The translations under genes and the position numbers were made by a program. The notes under the pieces were generated by a model. The model worked only from the letters and a program-made list of their open reading frames with translations, had not been told where the DNA came from and did not search any database. A stretch of 34,498 nt of DNA. It comes from Oscillospiraceae bacterium. GTDB taxonomy: Bacteria; Bacillota; Clostridia; Oscillospirales; Oscillospiraceae. The stretch lies in NCBI GenBank assembly GCA_022801715.1, contig JAAWSV010000026.1, positions 1 to 34,498 of the forward strand. Direction: 5' to 3'. Shown here piece by piece: positions 7,079-15,322 of the stretch (its first letter is position 1; the number at the start of each line of letters is the position of its first letter).

Positions 7079-10000
7079 TCAGGGGGTCTCAATGGAATAG
7101 GTGATGCCATCACGTGTGAGACCGTCGCTCACATCCGTGACCGTGACCAACCCTGTGCCGCTATTTCTCGCGACTTTGCCGACACCATTTGTAGCATCCC
7201 AAATCAGGAGGTAGATCACAGTATCGTCATTAGCCGTGTTGTTGATACCAACAACAGCCCAATGGGTTGCGTCAGCAACCTTGGCGCGCTCATCGGCGTC
7301 ACTACCAGCAGGATCCTGAGGACCATACATCTCCAGCAAGGTCTGATCAAAGGCCTTGCCGTAGCCGTCCACCTGAACATCCAAGCCCTTACGCCAAGTC
7401 AGACCGGTAAGATCGGCGGTGGTTGCGCTGGTCGGGGTTGCAACAGCCCCAGAACTCAGCATACCGCTCTCGGCCAGATCCTTCAGTTCTTGGAGAATGC
7501 GCAGAGTATCCTCGTCGTCCTCGCCATCCATTGCCTCATCGACCTGATCCCAAACGTTCTTGTCATTGGGAACGCCGCCCTGCTCCACAGCCGTCTGCTC
7601 ATTCCATGCGTACTCATCGCCATCCTCGGTGACGATATTCCACACCGAACCAACCTTCTTCACAGAGAGCTCATCCTCGGGAACACCCAGCTCATCAGCG
7701 GCCAAGGCCTTGATCAGGTCGGTCTTTTCCTTAGTGGTGAGAGTACCGCCGGCGCAGATGAAGGTTACCTTATCACCATTACTGTCATAGACCGCAATGG
7801 CCTTCTTGCTGACATCGGAGGAACCATCGGGCTTGTTGCCGCCCTCGATGGTCTTGCCGTCGCTCTCATTCAGGTCACGGATAATGACCACCTGAGCGCT
7901 GCCGCTGTTCAGCACGGCGCTGACCTCGTAGTCGTACTTACCATCTCTGGCCTCATTCAGATCGCTGACAGCATCCTCCAGATCATCCTTACCGGTGAAG
8001 GTGTCGATGGTCTCCTTGTTGTCGTTGGTCTGGATAAAGACAGTCTTCACATTGGTGTCCACATGGAAGCCGGTGGAATCGTCGTTGGACACGAAGAAGG
8101 TGCTGCCGGTCAGGTGGGGCTTGCCAGCCTGATCCTTGAAGGGAGCATAACCGTTGGTGCCAACAGCGATGCCAGAGAGGTTGGGGCTCTCCTTGGTGTA
8201 GCCGGAGGCCTCATACAGGATGGTGTCCTTACCGGCGTTGATGGTCTTGTCGAGGTGCTTGATGTTGCCCTCGTACTCGTCGCTGCCGCTCGCCGCAGTA
8301 GGAGTCTCTGTACCATTCACGTGAGCCAGAGCATCCACAGCCAGCTGGACATCCTTCACAGTGCCGTCGCCCTTATAGCGGACCTTGTACCAGTTGTACT
8401 TCTCCATGGTGTCCAAGTAGCCCAAGGAGTCGCCGGTCTCGGTGATCTCGGTGATCTCGCCGTTGGCCACCACCTCGCGGGACCAGGTCCACTCGTCCTT
8501 CTCGGTGTCATAGGACTCGCGGGTCACGCTCTTGCTGGTGACATAGACCCAGTTGTCGGAGTTGGCGCCGTCGTCAGCCACGACCACAGCGGCAATAATG
8601 TAGCCGTCGTCATCGTACAGAGCATAAGCACCATAGGCAACAGCTTCGCAGTAGTTGCCGGACTGAACCTTACCATTCGCATCTGCTACCGCGGAGGCGG
8701 AGTTAGCATCAGCTGCGGTCGAACCACCGCCGTTATTACCTTCGGCATAAACATCGAAGTCGGCCTTGGCAACGCCAATGGTAACACTGTCCACATCGTC
8801 GATGATACCGGTCTGGGCGCCGCCGGCGCTGTTGACCTTGATGGTCTTGACCGCGGCATTCAGGTATACGGTGTCATCGTTGCCGTAGATGCGGCTGTAA
8901 CCGGTGCTGCCGGTTAGGGAGATATGCTTCTTGTCAATCTTGTCACCGGCAACAGCGGTGTCGTGGTTCTGCGCCACCTTGCGGCTGTCAACCTCGCCGG
9001 TGCTGACTTCCTTCAGAGTGTAGATGCCGTCCTTGCTCACGGTGTAGGTGCACCAAGTGTTCAGGAGGCCCAAGTTGTCATCGTCAAAATCGACAGTATC
9101 GTCACCATCCTGATCCAGGCTAATGGTGCTCTTGGTGGAGTCATAGGTGATGGTCTCCATCTTGCCGTCAAGGAAGATGGCGTTGGCGTCCACGTTCCGA
9201 GCGGACAGGTTGCTGCTGTTCAGGTCCACGCCGGTGATGAACACGTAGTTCTTCACCTCGTCCACCAGCTCAATACCTAACAGGTAGCCGTACTCATCCA
9301 AATAGATGTTGTAGGACTTATCCTTCAGGTTCACAGTGCCGCTGGCGGTGGTGTACTTGTTGAGCACGTCCACGTCGTACTCGGCGGCGTCGGCGTAGTT
9401 ATAGGTGTTGCCGCCGGCGACCACATAGCTGTCCAGCTTGAAGGAGGACATGGAGGTACCGGTGACCACCTCGGCGGGCACTAAAAGCTGGATGCCGCCC
9501 TCGGCCACGGCCACGCGGTAGATGTCGTCCTTCTTCACGTCCTCAATGGCGAAGTCCTCGCCGGAGGCGGTGAGGATTTCCTTGTCCTCGTCGTCGGTCA
9601 GATCCTTGATGTACTCGCTGCCCTTCTTGTCGATGCCGAAGACATCAAAGGAGACCTCGTCCCGCTTGGCGTTGTAGTCGGCCCGGGCCTTGGCCAGGTA
9701 GGTGTTGATGATGGCAATGGTGACTACGCGGCTGTCGGCGTCGATGAAAACCTGGGTCAGAACGCCGTTGCCGGTGGCGCCCACGCCGTCCTTGTTGTTC
9801 TTGCTGATGCCCTTGTTGCTGACACCGAAGATGGCGTCGTTAACAGAGGCGCTGTCCTCGCCGTCGATGTAGACGAACAGACGGTAGCGGTCGGAGGCGC
9901 TGCTGTCGATGTCGTCAACAATGGACTTGCCGAGTACGTCGTACAGCTCCTTGCCGGTGACCTCCTCCGTGTAGGTGGCGGTGAGGTTGGTGTAATCCAC

Positions 10001-10873
10001 GTAGGTGCCGATCTCCTCCTTGTCGTAAGACCAGGTGTAGGAGGGACGGCCAAAGGCGTCAGTCTCGCCCTTCAGCTCCAGCTTGGGCAGGTAGCGCTCA
10101 CCGAACTCCACGGTGTAGCCGGAGTTCTGCGTGTTGGCGCCGGTGTTGGTCAGGGTGCGGTTGGAGATCCGCTGCTCCTTGGCCAGAGTGGTGGTGACGA
10201 ACTTGGCGGAGCCGCCGTTGATCTGCACGGTGGCGCCGTTGACAGAGATGGTGCTGTCGTTGTCATACTCCACCAGAGGGGCCTTGATGGCATTCAGAGC
10301 CATCTGAGCGGCCTCCTGACGGCTGATCTCGGCGGAGCCGAACATCTTCTCCAGCCCTCTGTTCAGCCGCACATCCTCGCTGATGGCCTTGGTGGCCACA
10401 TTGATGGTCCAGCTGGGGCCGGTGTAGCCCTCGCGCTGGCTGTCATAGCCCAGAGCGGTGAGCAGCATCTTGGCAAAAGCGTAGCCGGTCAGCTTGCCGG
10501 CGGGATAGAAGTTGCCGTCCCCGGCGCCATCAATAATGCCCATAGTGGCGCAGTACTCAATGGCGGGAGCGGACCAGCGGGTAGCGGCCACGTCATTGAA
10601 GGACGAGGACTCCACCCCAAGGTTGTTGGAGTTCTCACCTAAGAGCATGTAAGTGATCAGCTTAGCAGCCTGCTCACGGGTGAGGGTGCCGTTGGGATCG
10701 AAGCTGTTGTTGCCGACGCCGTCGATGATACCGGCAGCGACCATGACATCAACAGCCTCGCTGTAGTCGATGTCAGCATTGTCGCTGAAATCGGCTGCGT
10801 TTGCGATGGTGACAAGGCTCAGGGACATCACTAAAGCCAGCACCAGCGCGAGAACCTTTTTGAGGTTTCTCAT
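7079..10873 (-). CDS. SLH-domain surface (S-layer-like) protein, copy B
   Basis: A 1264-residue exported protein. The signal peptide is MRNLKKVLALVLALVMSLSL followed by VTIANA, with likely cleavage after ANA at residue 26. Three SLH repeats follow to about residue 205 (for example GIIDGVGNNSFDPNGTLTREQ and GIIDGAGDGNFYPAGKLTGY), which usually anchor proteins to pyruvylated secondary cell-wall polymer. The long body is acidic and lysine-poor with repeated beta-type segments, and has no recognisable catalytic domain. The first part is highly similar to copy C at 27491-31156, also at the DNA level. Similarity continues weakly to about residue 860 and the last 250 residues are unrelated. The ATG at 10873 is ten bases from AGGAGG; an ATG nine bases earlier is too close to that site. 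Confidence 0.92.
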   Translation of the reverse strand: MRNLKKVLALVLALVMSLSLVTIANAADFSDNADIDYSEAVDVMVAAGIIDGVGNNSFDPNGTLTREQAAKLITYMLLGENSNNLGVESSSFNDVAATRWSAPAIEYCATMGIIDGAGDGNFYPAGKLTGYAFAKMLLTALGYDSQREGYTGPSWTINVATKAISEDVRLNRGLEKMFGSAEISRQEAAQMALNAIKAPLVEYDNDSTISVNGATVQINGGSAKFVTTTLAKEQRISNRTLTNTGANTQNSGYTVEFGERYLPKLELKGETDAFGRPSYTWSYDKEEIGTYVDYTNLTATYTEEVTGKELYDVLGKSIVDDIDSSASDRYRLFVYIDGEDSASVNDAIFGVSNKGISKNNKDGVGATGNGVLTQVFIDADSRVVTIAIINTYLAKARADYNAKRDEVSFDVFGIDKKGSEYIKDLTDDEDKEILTASGEDFAIEDVKKDDIYRVAVAEGGIQLLVPAEVVTGTSMSSFKLDSYVVAGGNTYNYADAAEYDVDVLNKYTTASGTVNLKDKSYNIYLDEYGYLLGIELVDEVKNYVFITGVDLNSSNLSARNVDANAIFLDGKMETITYDSTKSTISLDQDGDDTVDFDDDNLGLLNTWCTYTVSKDGIYTLKEVSTGEVDSRKVAQNHDTAVAGDKIDKKHISLTGSTGYSRIYGNDDTVYLNAAVKTIKVNSAGGAQTGIIDDVDSVTIGVAKADFDVYAEGNNGGGSTAADANSASAVADANGKVQSGNYCEAVAYGAYALYDDDGYIIAAVVVADDGANSDNWVYVTSKSVTRESYDTEKDEWTWSREVVANGEITEITETGDSLGYLDTMEKYNWYKVRYKGDGTVKDVQLAVDALAHVNGTETPTAASGSDEYEGNIKHLDKTINAGKDTILYEASGYTKESPNLSGIAVGTNGYAPFKDQAGKPHLTGSTFFVSNDDSTGFHVDTNVKTVFIQTNDNKETIDTFTGKDDLEDAVSDLNEARDGKYDYEVSAVLNSGSAQVVIIRDLNESDGKTIEGGNKPDGSSDVSKKAIAVYDSNGDKVTFICAGGTLTTKEKTDLIKALAADELGVPEDELSVKKVGSVWNIVTEDGDEYAWNEQTAVEQGGVPNDKNVWDQVDEAMDGEDDEDTLRILQELKDLAESGMLSSGAVATPTSATTADLTGLTWRKGLDVQVDGYGKAFDQTLLEMYGPQDPAGSDADERAKVADATHWAVVGINNTANDDTVIYLLIWDATNGVGKVARNSGTGLVTVTDVSDGLTRDGITYSIETP

Positions 10874-10991
10874 GGTAGACATTCCTCCTTTTGAATTTTG
10901 CGATAAAGTTCGATAATCCTGCGATTCATAGGTATTTCGACAGCTTTCACAGTCAAAAGATACTTCCTAATGGCAGTATTATCGCCCCTTA
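10874..10991 (-). promoter_or_regulatory. Conserved 118-nt SLH leader, copy B
   Basis: Same length and layout as the leaders of copies A and C: the ATACTGCC/GGAAGTAT stem, the CTTTTG/TGAAAG stem held by wobble pairs, a direct repeat TTATCG-AACT-TTATCG, the AAGGAGG site and TGTCTACC before ATG. A reading frame open through the leader ends in TGA overlapping the SLH start. Similarity to copies A and D, but not C, continues upstream through about 11050. TTGCTG (11042-11037) with TATTTT 17 bases further on is a weak promoter candidate. Confidence 0.7.
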
Positions 10992-11059
10992 GGTTTCGGA
11001 GGAAAGATAACGAAAATATGTTGGTATCAGTCAATCAGCAAGCTAAAAAATCACGGTAG

Positions 11060-11169
11060 GTAGACAACCGGGTAGACATTTCCCCAAAAACCGTCCCAAA
11101 CCGCCACCCCCGCAACCCCGCAACCCCTTGCGGCGCAAGGGGTTGCTCTGGGTAGACATTGGGTAGACA
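11060..11169. repeat. 110-bp GTAGACA/inverted-repeat cassette, copy B
   Basis: GTAGACA occurs at 11060-11066, 11072-11078, 11152-11158 and 11163-11169, with start spacings of 12 and 11 inside the pairs. The inverted repeat GCAACCCCTTGC / GCAAGGGGTTGC lies at 11120-11131 and 11135-11146. The geometry is identical to copies A and D. It lies between SLH copy B and the divergent promoter at 11190, only 20 bases from that promoter's -35 box, so a protein bound here could affect both genes. The interval 10874-11258 holds this cassette, the SLH leader and that promoter. Confidence 0.75.
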
Positions 11170-11189
11170 TTAGGGGCGGGATTTAGGGG

Positions 11190-11219
11190 TTGAGTTTTCT
11201 GGCTTCTGTGATATATAAT
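11190..11219 (+). promoter_or_regulatory. Sigma-A promoter of the nucleotidyltransferase gene
   Basis: TTGAGT at 11190-11195 and a perfect TATAAT at 11214-11219 with an 18-base spacer. Confidence 0.8.
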
Positions 11220-11258
11220 AGTCCTAACACAGAAATTACCATAGGGAGGAAAACGGTT

Positions 11259-12023
11259 ATGCAGAAAGCGATTGTTTTGGCTGCCGGCAAGGGAACGCGG
11301 CTCCAGACAGAGGGGATTACGGTACCTAAGGTGATGCGGGAGGCGGATGGGAAGCCTCTGCTCCACTATGTGCTGAAAAATTTGGACTTCATTGACAGAG
11401 AGAATATCGTCTTGGTGGTGGGGTACCGTCGGGAGGATGTGCTGGCAGCCTTTGGGGACTACCCCTATGCGGTGCAGGAGCCCCAGCTGGGGACCGGGCA
11501 CGCGGCGGCGGTGGCAAAGGAGGCTGTCGGGGACTACGATGGACCGGTGCTGGTCTGCTATGGGGATATGCCGCTGCTGCGGCGCAGTACCTATGAGAAT
11601 TTGATTGCCGCACACCTGCGGGAGGGGAATGTGTGTACCCTGCTCACCGGGGACTGTCAGTGGGAGCTGCCCTATGGACGGATTCTCCGGGGAGAGGACG
11701 GGACATTTTTGGGTGTGGTGGAGGACCGGGACTGCACGCCGGAGCAGAGGGCGATTCGGGAACTGAATGTGGGGGTGTATGTGTTCGACTGTAAAAAGCT
11801 CTTTCAGGCGCTGGGGCAGCTGAAGAATAACAACGTCCAGAAGGAGTACTATCTCACCGATGTACCCGCGATTCTGCGCGCCGAGGGAGGCAGAGTGGGG
11901 GCCTGCTGCGCCTGTCATGATGAGGAGCTGATCGGTGTGAACACCGTGGAACAGCTACGGATGGTGGAGGAGACCCTGCGCCGGGAGAAGCTGCAGCAGG
12001 CGGGGAGAGATCCGTTGAGCTGA
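11259..12023 (+). CDS. Stand-alone GlmU-like sugar-phosphate nucleotidyltransferase
   Basis: A 254-residue protein matching the pyrophosphorylase half of GlmU. It has the nucleotide-binding signature LAAGKGTRLQ followed by VPKVM, the substrate segment QLGTGHA, and the metal-binding aspartate in CYGDMPLL. Later ELNVGVYVFD and NNVQKEYYLTDVPAIL match GlmU closely. The left-handed beta-helix acetyltransferase half is absent and the gene ends cleanly. It should therefore make a nucleotide sugar, plausibly UDP-GlcNAc or a related UDP-sugar, in the cytoplasm, but not acetylate glucosamine-1-phosphate. The ATG at 11259 has AGGGAGGA upstream; the longer frame from 11190 overlaps the promoter. It is divergent from SLH copy B, and a role in surface glycan supply is conjecture. 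Confidence 0.88.
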   Translation: MQKAIVLAAGKGTRLQTEGITVPKVMREADGKPLLHYVLKNLDFIDRENIVLVVGYRREDVLAAFGDYPYAVQEPQLGTGHAAAVAKEAVGDYDGPVLVCYGDMPLLRRSTYENLIAAHLREGNVCTLLTGDCQWELPYGRILRGEDGTFLGVVEDRDCTPEQRAIRELNVGVYVFDCKKLFQALGQLKNNNVQKEYYLTDVPAILRAEGGRVGACCACHDEELIGVNTVEQLRMVEETLRREKLQQAGRDPLS

Positions 12024-12046
12024 TTCTCCTGTGCGCAGCGGTGCGG

Positions 12047-12089
12047 AAAACAAACAAAACGCCCCGGCAATCCTTGTGGATTGCCGGGG
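12047..12089 (-). terminator. Intrinsic terminator of htrA
   Basis: Perfect 12-bp stem CCCCGGCAATCC / GGATTGCCGGGG (12062-12073 and 12078-12089) with a TTGT loop. On the minus strand it is followed by a T-rich run, so it mainly ends the leftward htrA transcript. It may also stop the convergent nucleotidyltransferase transcript. Confidence 0.8.
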
Positions 12090-12107
12090 TGCGTTGCGCG
12101 GAGGGGG

Positions 12108-13463
12108 TTAGGCGGCGCTGTTGCTGTCATTGCCGCCGCTAAAGCCGTTGAAGTAGTTGTTGAAGTACTCCCAAGGGTCGAAGTAGCCGCCGCTGTCTTG
12201 GGGGAGCTGTTGCACCGGCTGCTGGGCGGGGGCGGAGTTCTCCGCCGGCTGGGAGTCGAAGGTCAGACGGGTGGTATACCGCTGGTTGGCCCGGTAATAT
12301 TCAATGGTGGCGGAGTCGCCGGCCCGGTAGCTCTTCTTGGCGGTGACTAAGTCCTCGTAGGTAACAATAGCGGTGTCATCCACCTTGGTGATGATGTCAC
12401 CGGCCAAGAGGCCAGCCTTCGCCGCCGCGCTGTCGGGCTCCACGGAGTAGAGATAGACGCCGCTGCTGACCACGCTGTTGGGGATCATCTGGGCGGTGAA
12501 GGTGCCGGCGGTGACGCCCAAGTAGGGCTTGTTGGAGACATAGCCGTTGGTGATAATGTCCTGAATCATCACAGACACATCATTGATGGGGATAGCAAAG
12601 CCCAGACCCTCTACGGAGGTGCCGTCGGAGGCGCTGGTGTACTTGGCGGAGACGATGCCCACCACCTCGCCGTAGGCGTTGAAGAGGGGGCCGCCGGAGT
12701 TGCCGGAGTTTACCGCGGCGGTGACCTGAATCATGTTGAAGGGGGTGCCCTCCACATTGATCAGGCGGTTGACACAGGAGACCACGCCCTCGCTGAGGGA
12801 GAAGGTCAGCTCACCCAAGGGGTTGCCGATAGCCGCCACGTCGTTGCCAACCGCCAAAGTAGAGGAGTCGCCGATGACCACCGGCTGGAGGCCCGAGGCG
12901 TCGATCTTCACCACGGCGATGTCGTACTCCTCATCACTGCCCACCACGGTGCCGTCGTAGGTGGTGCCGTCGTAGAGCGTGACCTTCACGGAGCCGCCGC
13001 CGCTGACCACGTGGCAGTTGGTGACGATGTATCCGTCCTCGGTGATGATGAAACCGCTGCCGGCGGAGGCGGTGCGGGTGGTCTGGCCGAAGATGTTCCG
13101 GGTGGTGGAGACGTTGATGCTGACGCAGCTGTTGACATTGGCGGCATAGAGCTCGGTAAAGCTCAGCTCCCGGCCGCCGCCCACCTTCACCTGCTCCACC
13201 GCGACAGGCTCCCTTGTGCTGTAGTAGATGCTGGTAGAGGGGGTATGCTGCTTGTCAAAGACGCTCTTGGCCGCATATCCCACACCAAAGGCGCCGCCCA
13301 CTGTCAAGGCCCCGGCCAGACACAGGGCCAGCGCCTTTCCGGCCCGGCGCTTCTTTTGGGGAGGCTGGGGGGGCGGGGACACGGGGGGCGGACAGGCGCT
13401 GCTCTCCGCGCTGTCGCTGTAGTCCTCATTATAGTAGAAGGAATAATCGTTGTAGTCGTTCAT
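12108..13463 (-). CDS. htrA: HtrA/DegP-like membrane-anchored serine protease with PDZ domain
   Basis: A 451-residue protein. The N-terminus is tyrosine- and aspartate-rich and then proline-rich, ahead of one transmembrane segment at about residues 44-65. A trypsin-like domain carries the catalytic triad His151 (TNCHVV), Asp181 (YDIAVV) and Ser256 (NSGNSGGP). A PDZ domain covers about 340-415 (PDSAAAKAGLLAGDIITKVD). A glutamine/proline linker and a C-terminal aromatic tail (YFDPWEYFNNYF) end the protein. It should degrade or refold damaged exported proteins at the cell surface. The ATG at 13463 has GGAGGT seven bases upstream; the longer start at 13478 overlaps that site. It is divergent from the FAD oxidoreductase gene. 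Confidence 0.93.
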   Translation of the reverse strand: MNDYNDYSFYYNEDYSDSAESSACPPPVSPPPQPPQKKRRAGKALALCLAGALTVGGAFGVGYAAKSVFDKQHTPSTSIYYSTREPVAVEQVKVGGGRELSFTELYAANVNSCVSINVSTTRNIFGQTTRTASAGSGFIITEDGYIVTNCHVVSGGGSVKVTLYDGTTYDGTVVGSDEEYDIAVVKIDASGLQPVVIGDSSTLAVGNDVAAIGNPLGELTFSLSEGVVSCVNRLINVEGTPFNMIQVTAAVNSGNSGGPLFNAYGEVVGIVSAKYTSASDGTSVEGLGFAIPINDVSVMIQDIITNGYVSNKPYLGVTAGTFTAQMIPNSVVSSGVYLYSVEPDSAAAKAGLLAGDIITKVDDTAIVTYEDLVTAKKSYRAGDSATIEYYRANQRYTTRLTFDSQPAENSAPAQQPVQQLPQDSGGYFDPWEYFNNYFNGFSGGNDSNSAA

Positions 13464-13568
13464 TATTGTGACCTCCATCGGAAAGGGTTTACCGGGTTGA
13501 TGGTGTTATCTTACCAAGGCTTTATGTCTAAAGTATGAAGAAATTTTTTGAAATATATAAACATTCGG

Positions 13569-13597
13569 TTGCTTCACCGGGGCCGAGCAGGTATAAT
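13569..13597 (+). promoter_or_regulatory. Sigma-A promoter of the FAD oxidoreductase gene
   Basis: TTGCTT at 13569-13574 and a perfect TATAAT at 13592-13597 with a 17-base spacer. Confidence 0.78.
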
Positions 13598-13632
13598 GTC
13601 AAGGAATACTTGCAGGAGAGGCGGGTGGAACG

Positions 13633-15219
13633 ATGCTGCGGATTGACGGGATCGCTTTGAAACCGGGGGAGCCGGAGGCGGCGCTGCTGGCGCGGTGCGC
13701 AGAGATACTGCGCCTGCCGGTGGGGGAAATCGAGTCTCTGCGGGTGGTGCGCCGATCGGTGGACGCCCGGAGGGAGGTTTTTGTCGTCTGCTCCGTTCAA
13801 GTGTCTGTGCGGCACGAGGAGCGGGTTTGGCGAAAGGTCCGCTCCCGCCAAGTGAGCCGGGTGAGAAAGGAGCGGTACTGTCCGCCCAAGGCCTGTCCCC
13901 CGCGGGAACTGCCGCCGGTGGTGGTGGGCGCGGGACCGGCAGGGCTGTTTGCCGCGCTGATTTTGGCCCAAGCCGGTGCCCGCCCCATCCTCTTGGAGCG
14001 GGGAGAGCCGGTAGAGCGGCGGCAGCGGGATGTGGAGGATTTTTGGCGCAACGGAGCGCTGCGGGAGACCTCCAATGTCCAGTTTGGCGAGGGCGGCGCC
14101 GGGGCCTTCTCCGATGGAAAGCTGAACACCGGCACCAGGGATCTGCGCCACCGGTACATCCTGGGAAAGCTGGTGGAGCTGGGCGCGCCGGAGAGCATCC
14201 TCATCGACGCCAAGCCCCATGTGGGGACGGATTACCTCCACCGGGTGCTGGTCAATCTCCGCCGGGAGCTGATCCGGCTGGGGACGGACATCCGTTTTGG
14301 CCACCGGGCGGCGGATGTGGAGTGTGAAGGGGACCGGCTTGCCTCCCTTGTTGTGGAGGGACCGGAGGGGACATACCGCCTCCCCTGCCGGCAAGCTGTC
14401 CTGTCTGTGGGCCACAGCGCCAGAGACACGGTGGAGATGCTCTACGACCGGGGCGCCGCCATGGAGGCCAAGCCCTTTGCGGTGGGGGTCCGCATCGAGC
14501 ACCTTCAGAGGGAGATGGACATGGCCCAGTACGGGAGGTACGCGGGCCACCCGGGCCTGCCGGTGTCCTCCTACAAGCTCTCCTGTCACCTGCCCAATGG
14601 GCGCAGTGTGTTCAGCTTCTGCGTCTGTCCCGGCGGAACGGTGGTGGCCGCCGCCTCGGAGCAGGGCCGGGCGGTGACCAATGGCATGAGCCTCTATGCC
14701 CGGGACGGGGTGAACATCAACGGCGGCCTTCTGGTCAACGTGACCCCGGCGGACTTCGGCGGCACCTCCCCCCTCGCCGGCATCGCCTTCCAGCGAAGGA
14801 TCGAGGAGGCGGCCTTCGATTTAGGCGGCGGCAATTTTGCCGCCCCGGCCCAGCTGGCGGGGGATTTTCTGGCGGGCCGTCCCTCCGCGGCGGCGGGCCG
14901 TGTCAAGCCCACCTACCGCCCCGGCGTCCGCTTCACGGACCTCAGGCGATGCTTGCCGGACTTCGTCAGCGAATCACTGTCCTTGGCCCTGCCGAAGCTG
15001 AATGACCGGGTGCGGGGCTTTGCCCAGCCGGAGGCGGTGCTCACCGCCGTGGAGAGCCGCAGCAGTGCCCCGGTGCGTATCCTCCGGGACGAGTCCGGCC
15101 AGTCCAACCTGCGGGGCCTCTACCCCTGCGGCGAGGGCGCCGGCTACGCCGGCGGCATCATGTCCGCTGCCGCTGACGGCATCCGGGCGGGGGAACAGCT
15201 TTTGGAGAGTGCGGGGTGA
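13633..15219 (+). CDS. FAD-dependent oxidoreductase (COG2509-type)
   Basis: A 528-residue flavoprotein of the uncharacterised FAD-dependent dehydrogenase group. A family-specific N-terminal domain of about 95 residues is followed by the dinucleotide-binding signature VVVGAGPAGLFAA near residue 97. Other conserved segments are NVQFGEGGAGAFSDGKLNT, LSVGHSARDTVEML, and the C-terminal FAD motif LYPCGEGAGYAGGIMSAAADG. The reaction and substrate are not established for the family. It is cytoplasmic, with no signal peptide. The start at 13633 follows a purine-rich GGAGAGGCGGG stretch. The next gene starts about 100 bases later without a visible terminator, so co-transcription is possible. Confidence 0.9.
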   Translation: MLRIDGIALKPGEPEAALLARCAEILRLPVGEIESLRVVRRSVDARREVFVVCSVQVSVRHEERVWRKVRSRQVSRVRKERYCPPKACPPRELPPVVVGAGPAGLFAALILAQAGARPILLERGEPVERRQRDVEDFWRNGALRETSNVQFGEGGAGAFSDGKLNTGTRDLRHRYILGKLVELGAPESILIDAKPHVGTDYLHRVLVNLRRELIRLGTDIRFGHRAADVECEGDRLASLVVEGPEGTYRLPCRQAVLSVGHSARDTVEMLYDRGAAMEAKPFAVGVRIEHLQREMDMAQYGRYAGHPGLPVSSYKLSCHLPNGRSVFSFCVCPGGTVVAAASEQGRAVTNGMSLYARDGVNINGGLLVNVTPADFGGTSPLAGIAFQRRIEEAAFDLGGGNFAAPAQLAGDFLAGRPSAAAGRVKPTYRPGVRFTDLRRCLPDFVSESLSLALPKLNDRVRGFAQPEAVLTAVESRSSAPVRILRDESGQSNLRGLYPCGEGAGYAGGIMSAAADGIRAGEQLLESAG

Positions 15220-15322
15220 ATGTGTCCGGCTTATGCCGGACAATTTGAAATTCATTCGCCGCAGGCGAATACCACAATTCCTAATTTCTCATTCCTAATT
15301 GATAGAAAGGAGTCCGACAGCA

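Noticed and set aside
7064-8917. A 617-codon plus-strand open frame opposite SLH copy B
   Set aside because: Same reasoning; it is antisense to the C-terminal half of SLH copy B and has no ribosome binding site or domain.
11043-11918. Minus-strand open frame sharing a translated segment with another at 178-984
   Set aside because: The shared segment is only the translation of the 110-bp cassette and its flank. The rest is antisense to the nucleotidyltransferase gene, or to the zinc-ribbon gene for 178-984.
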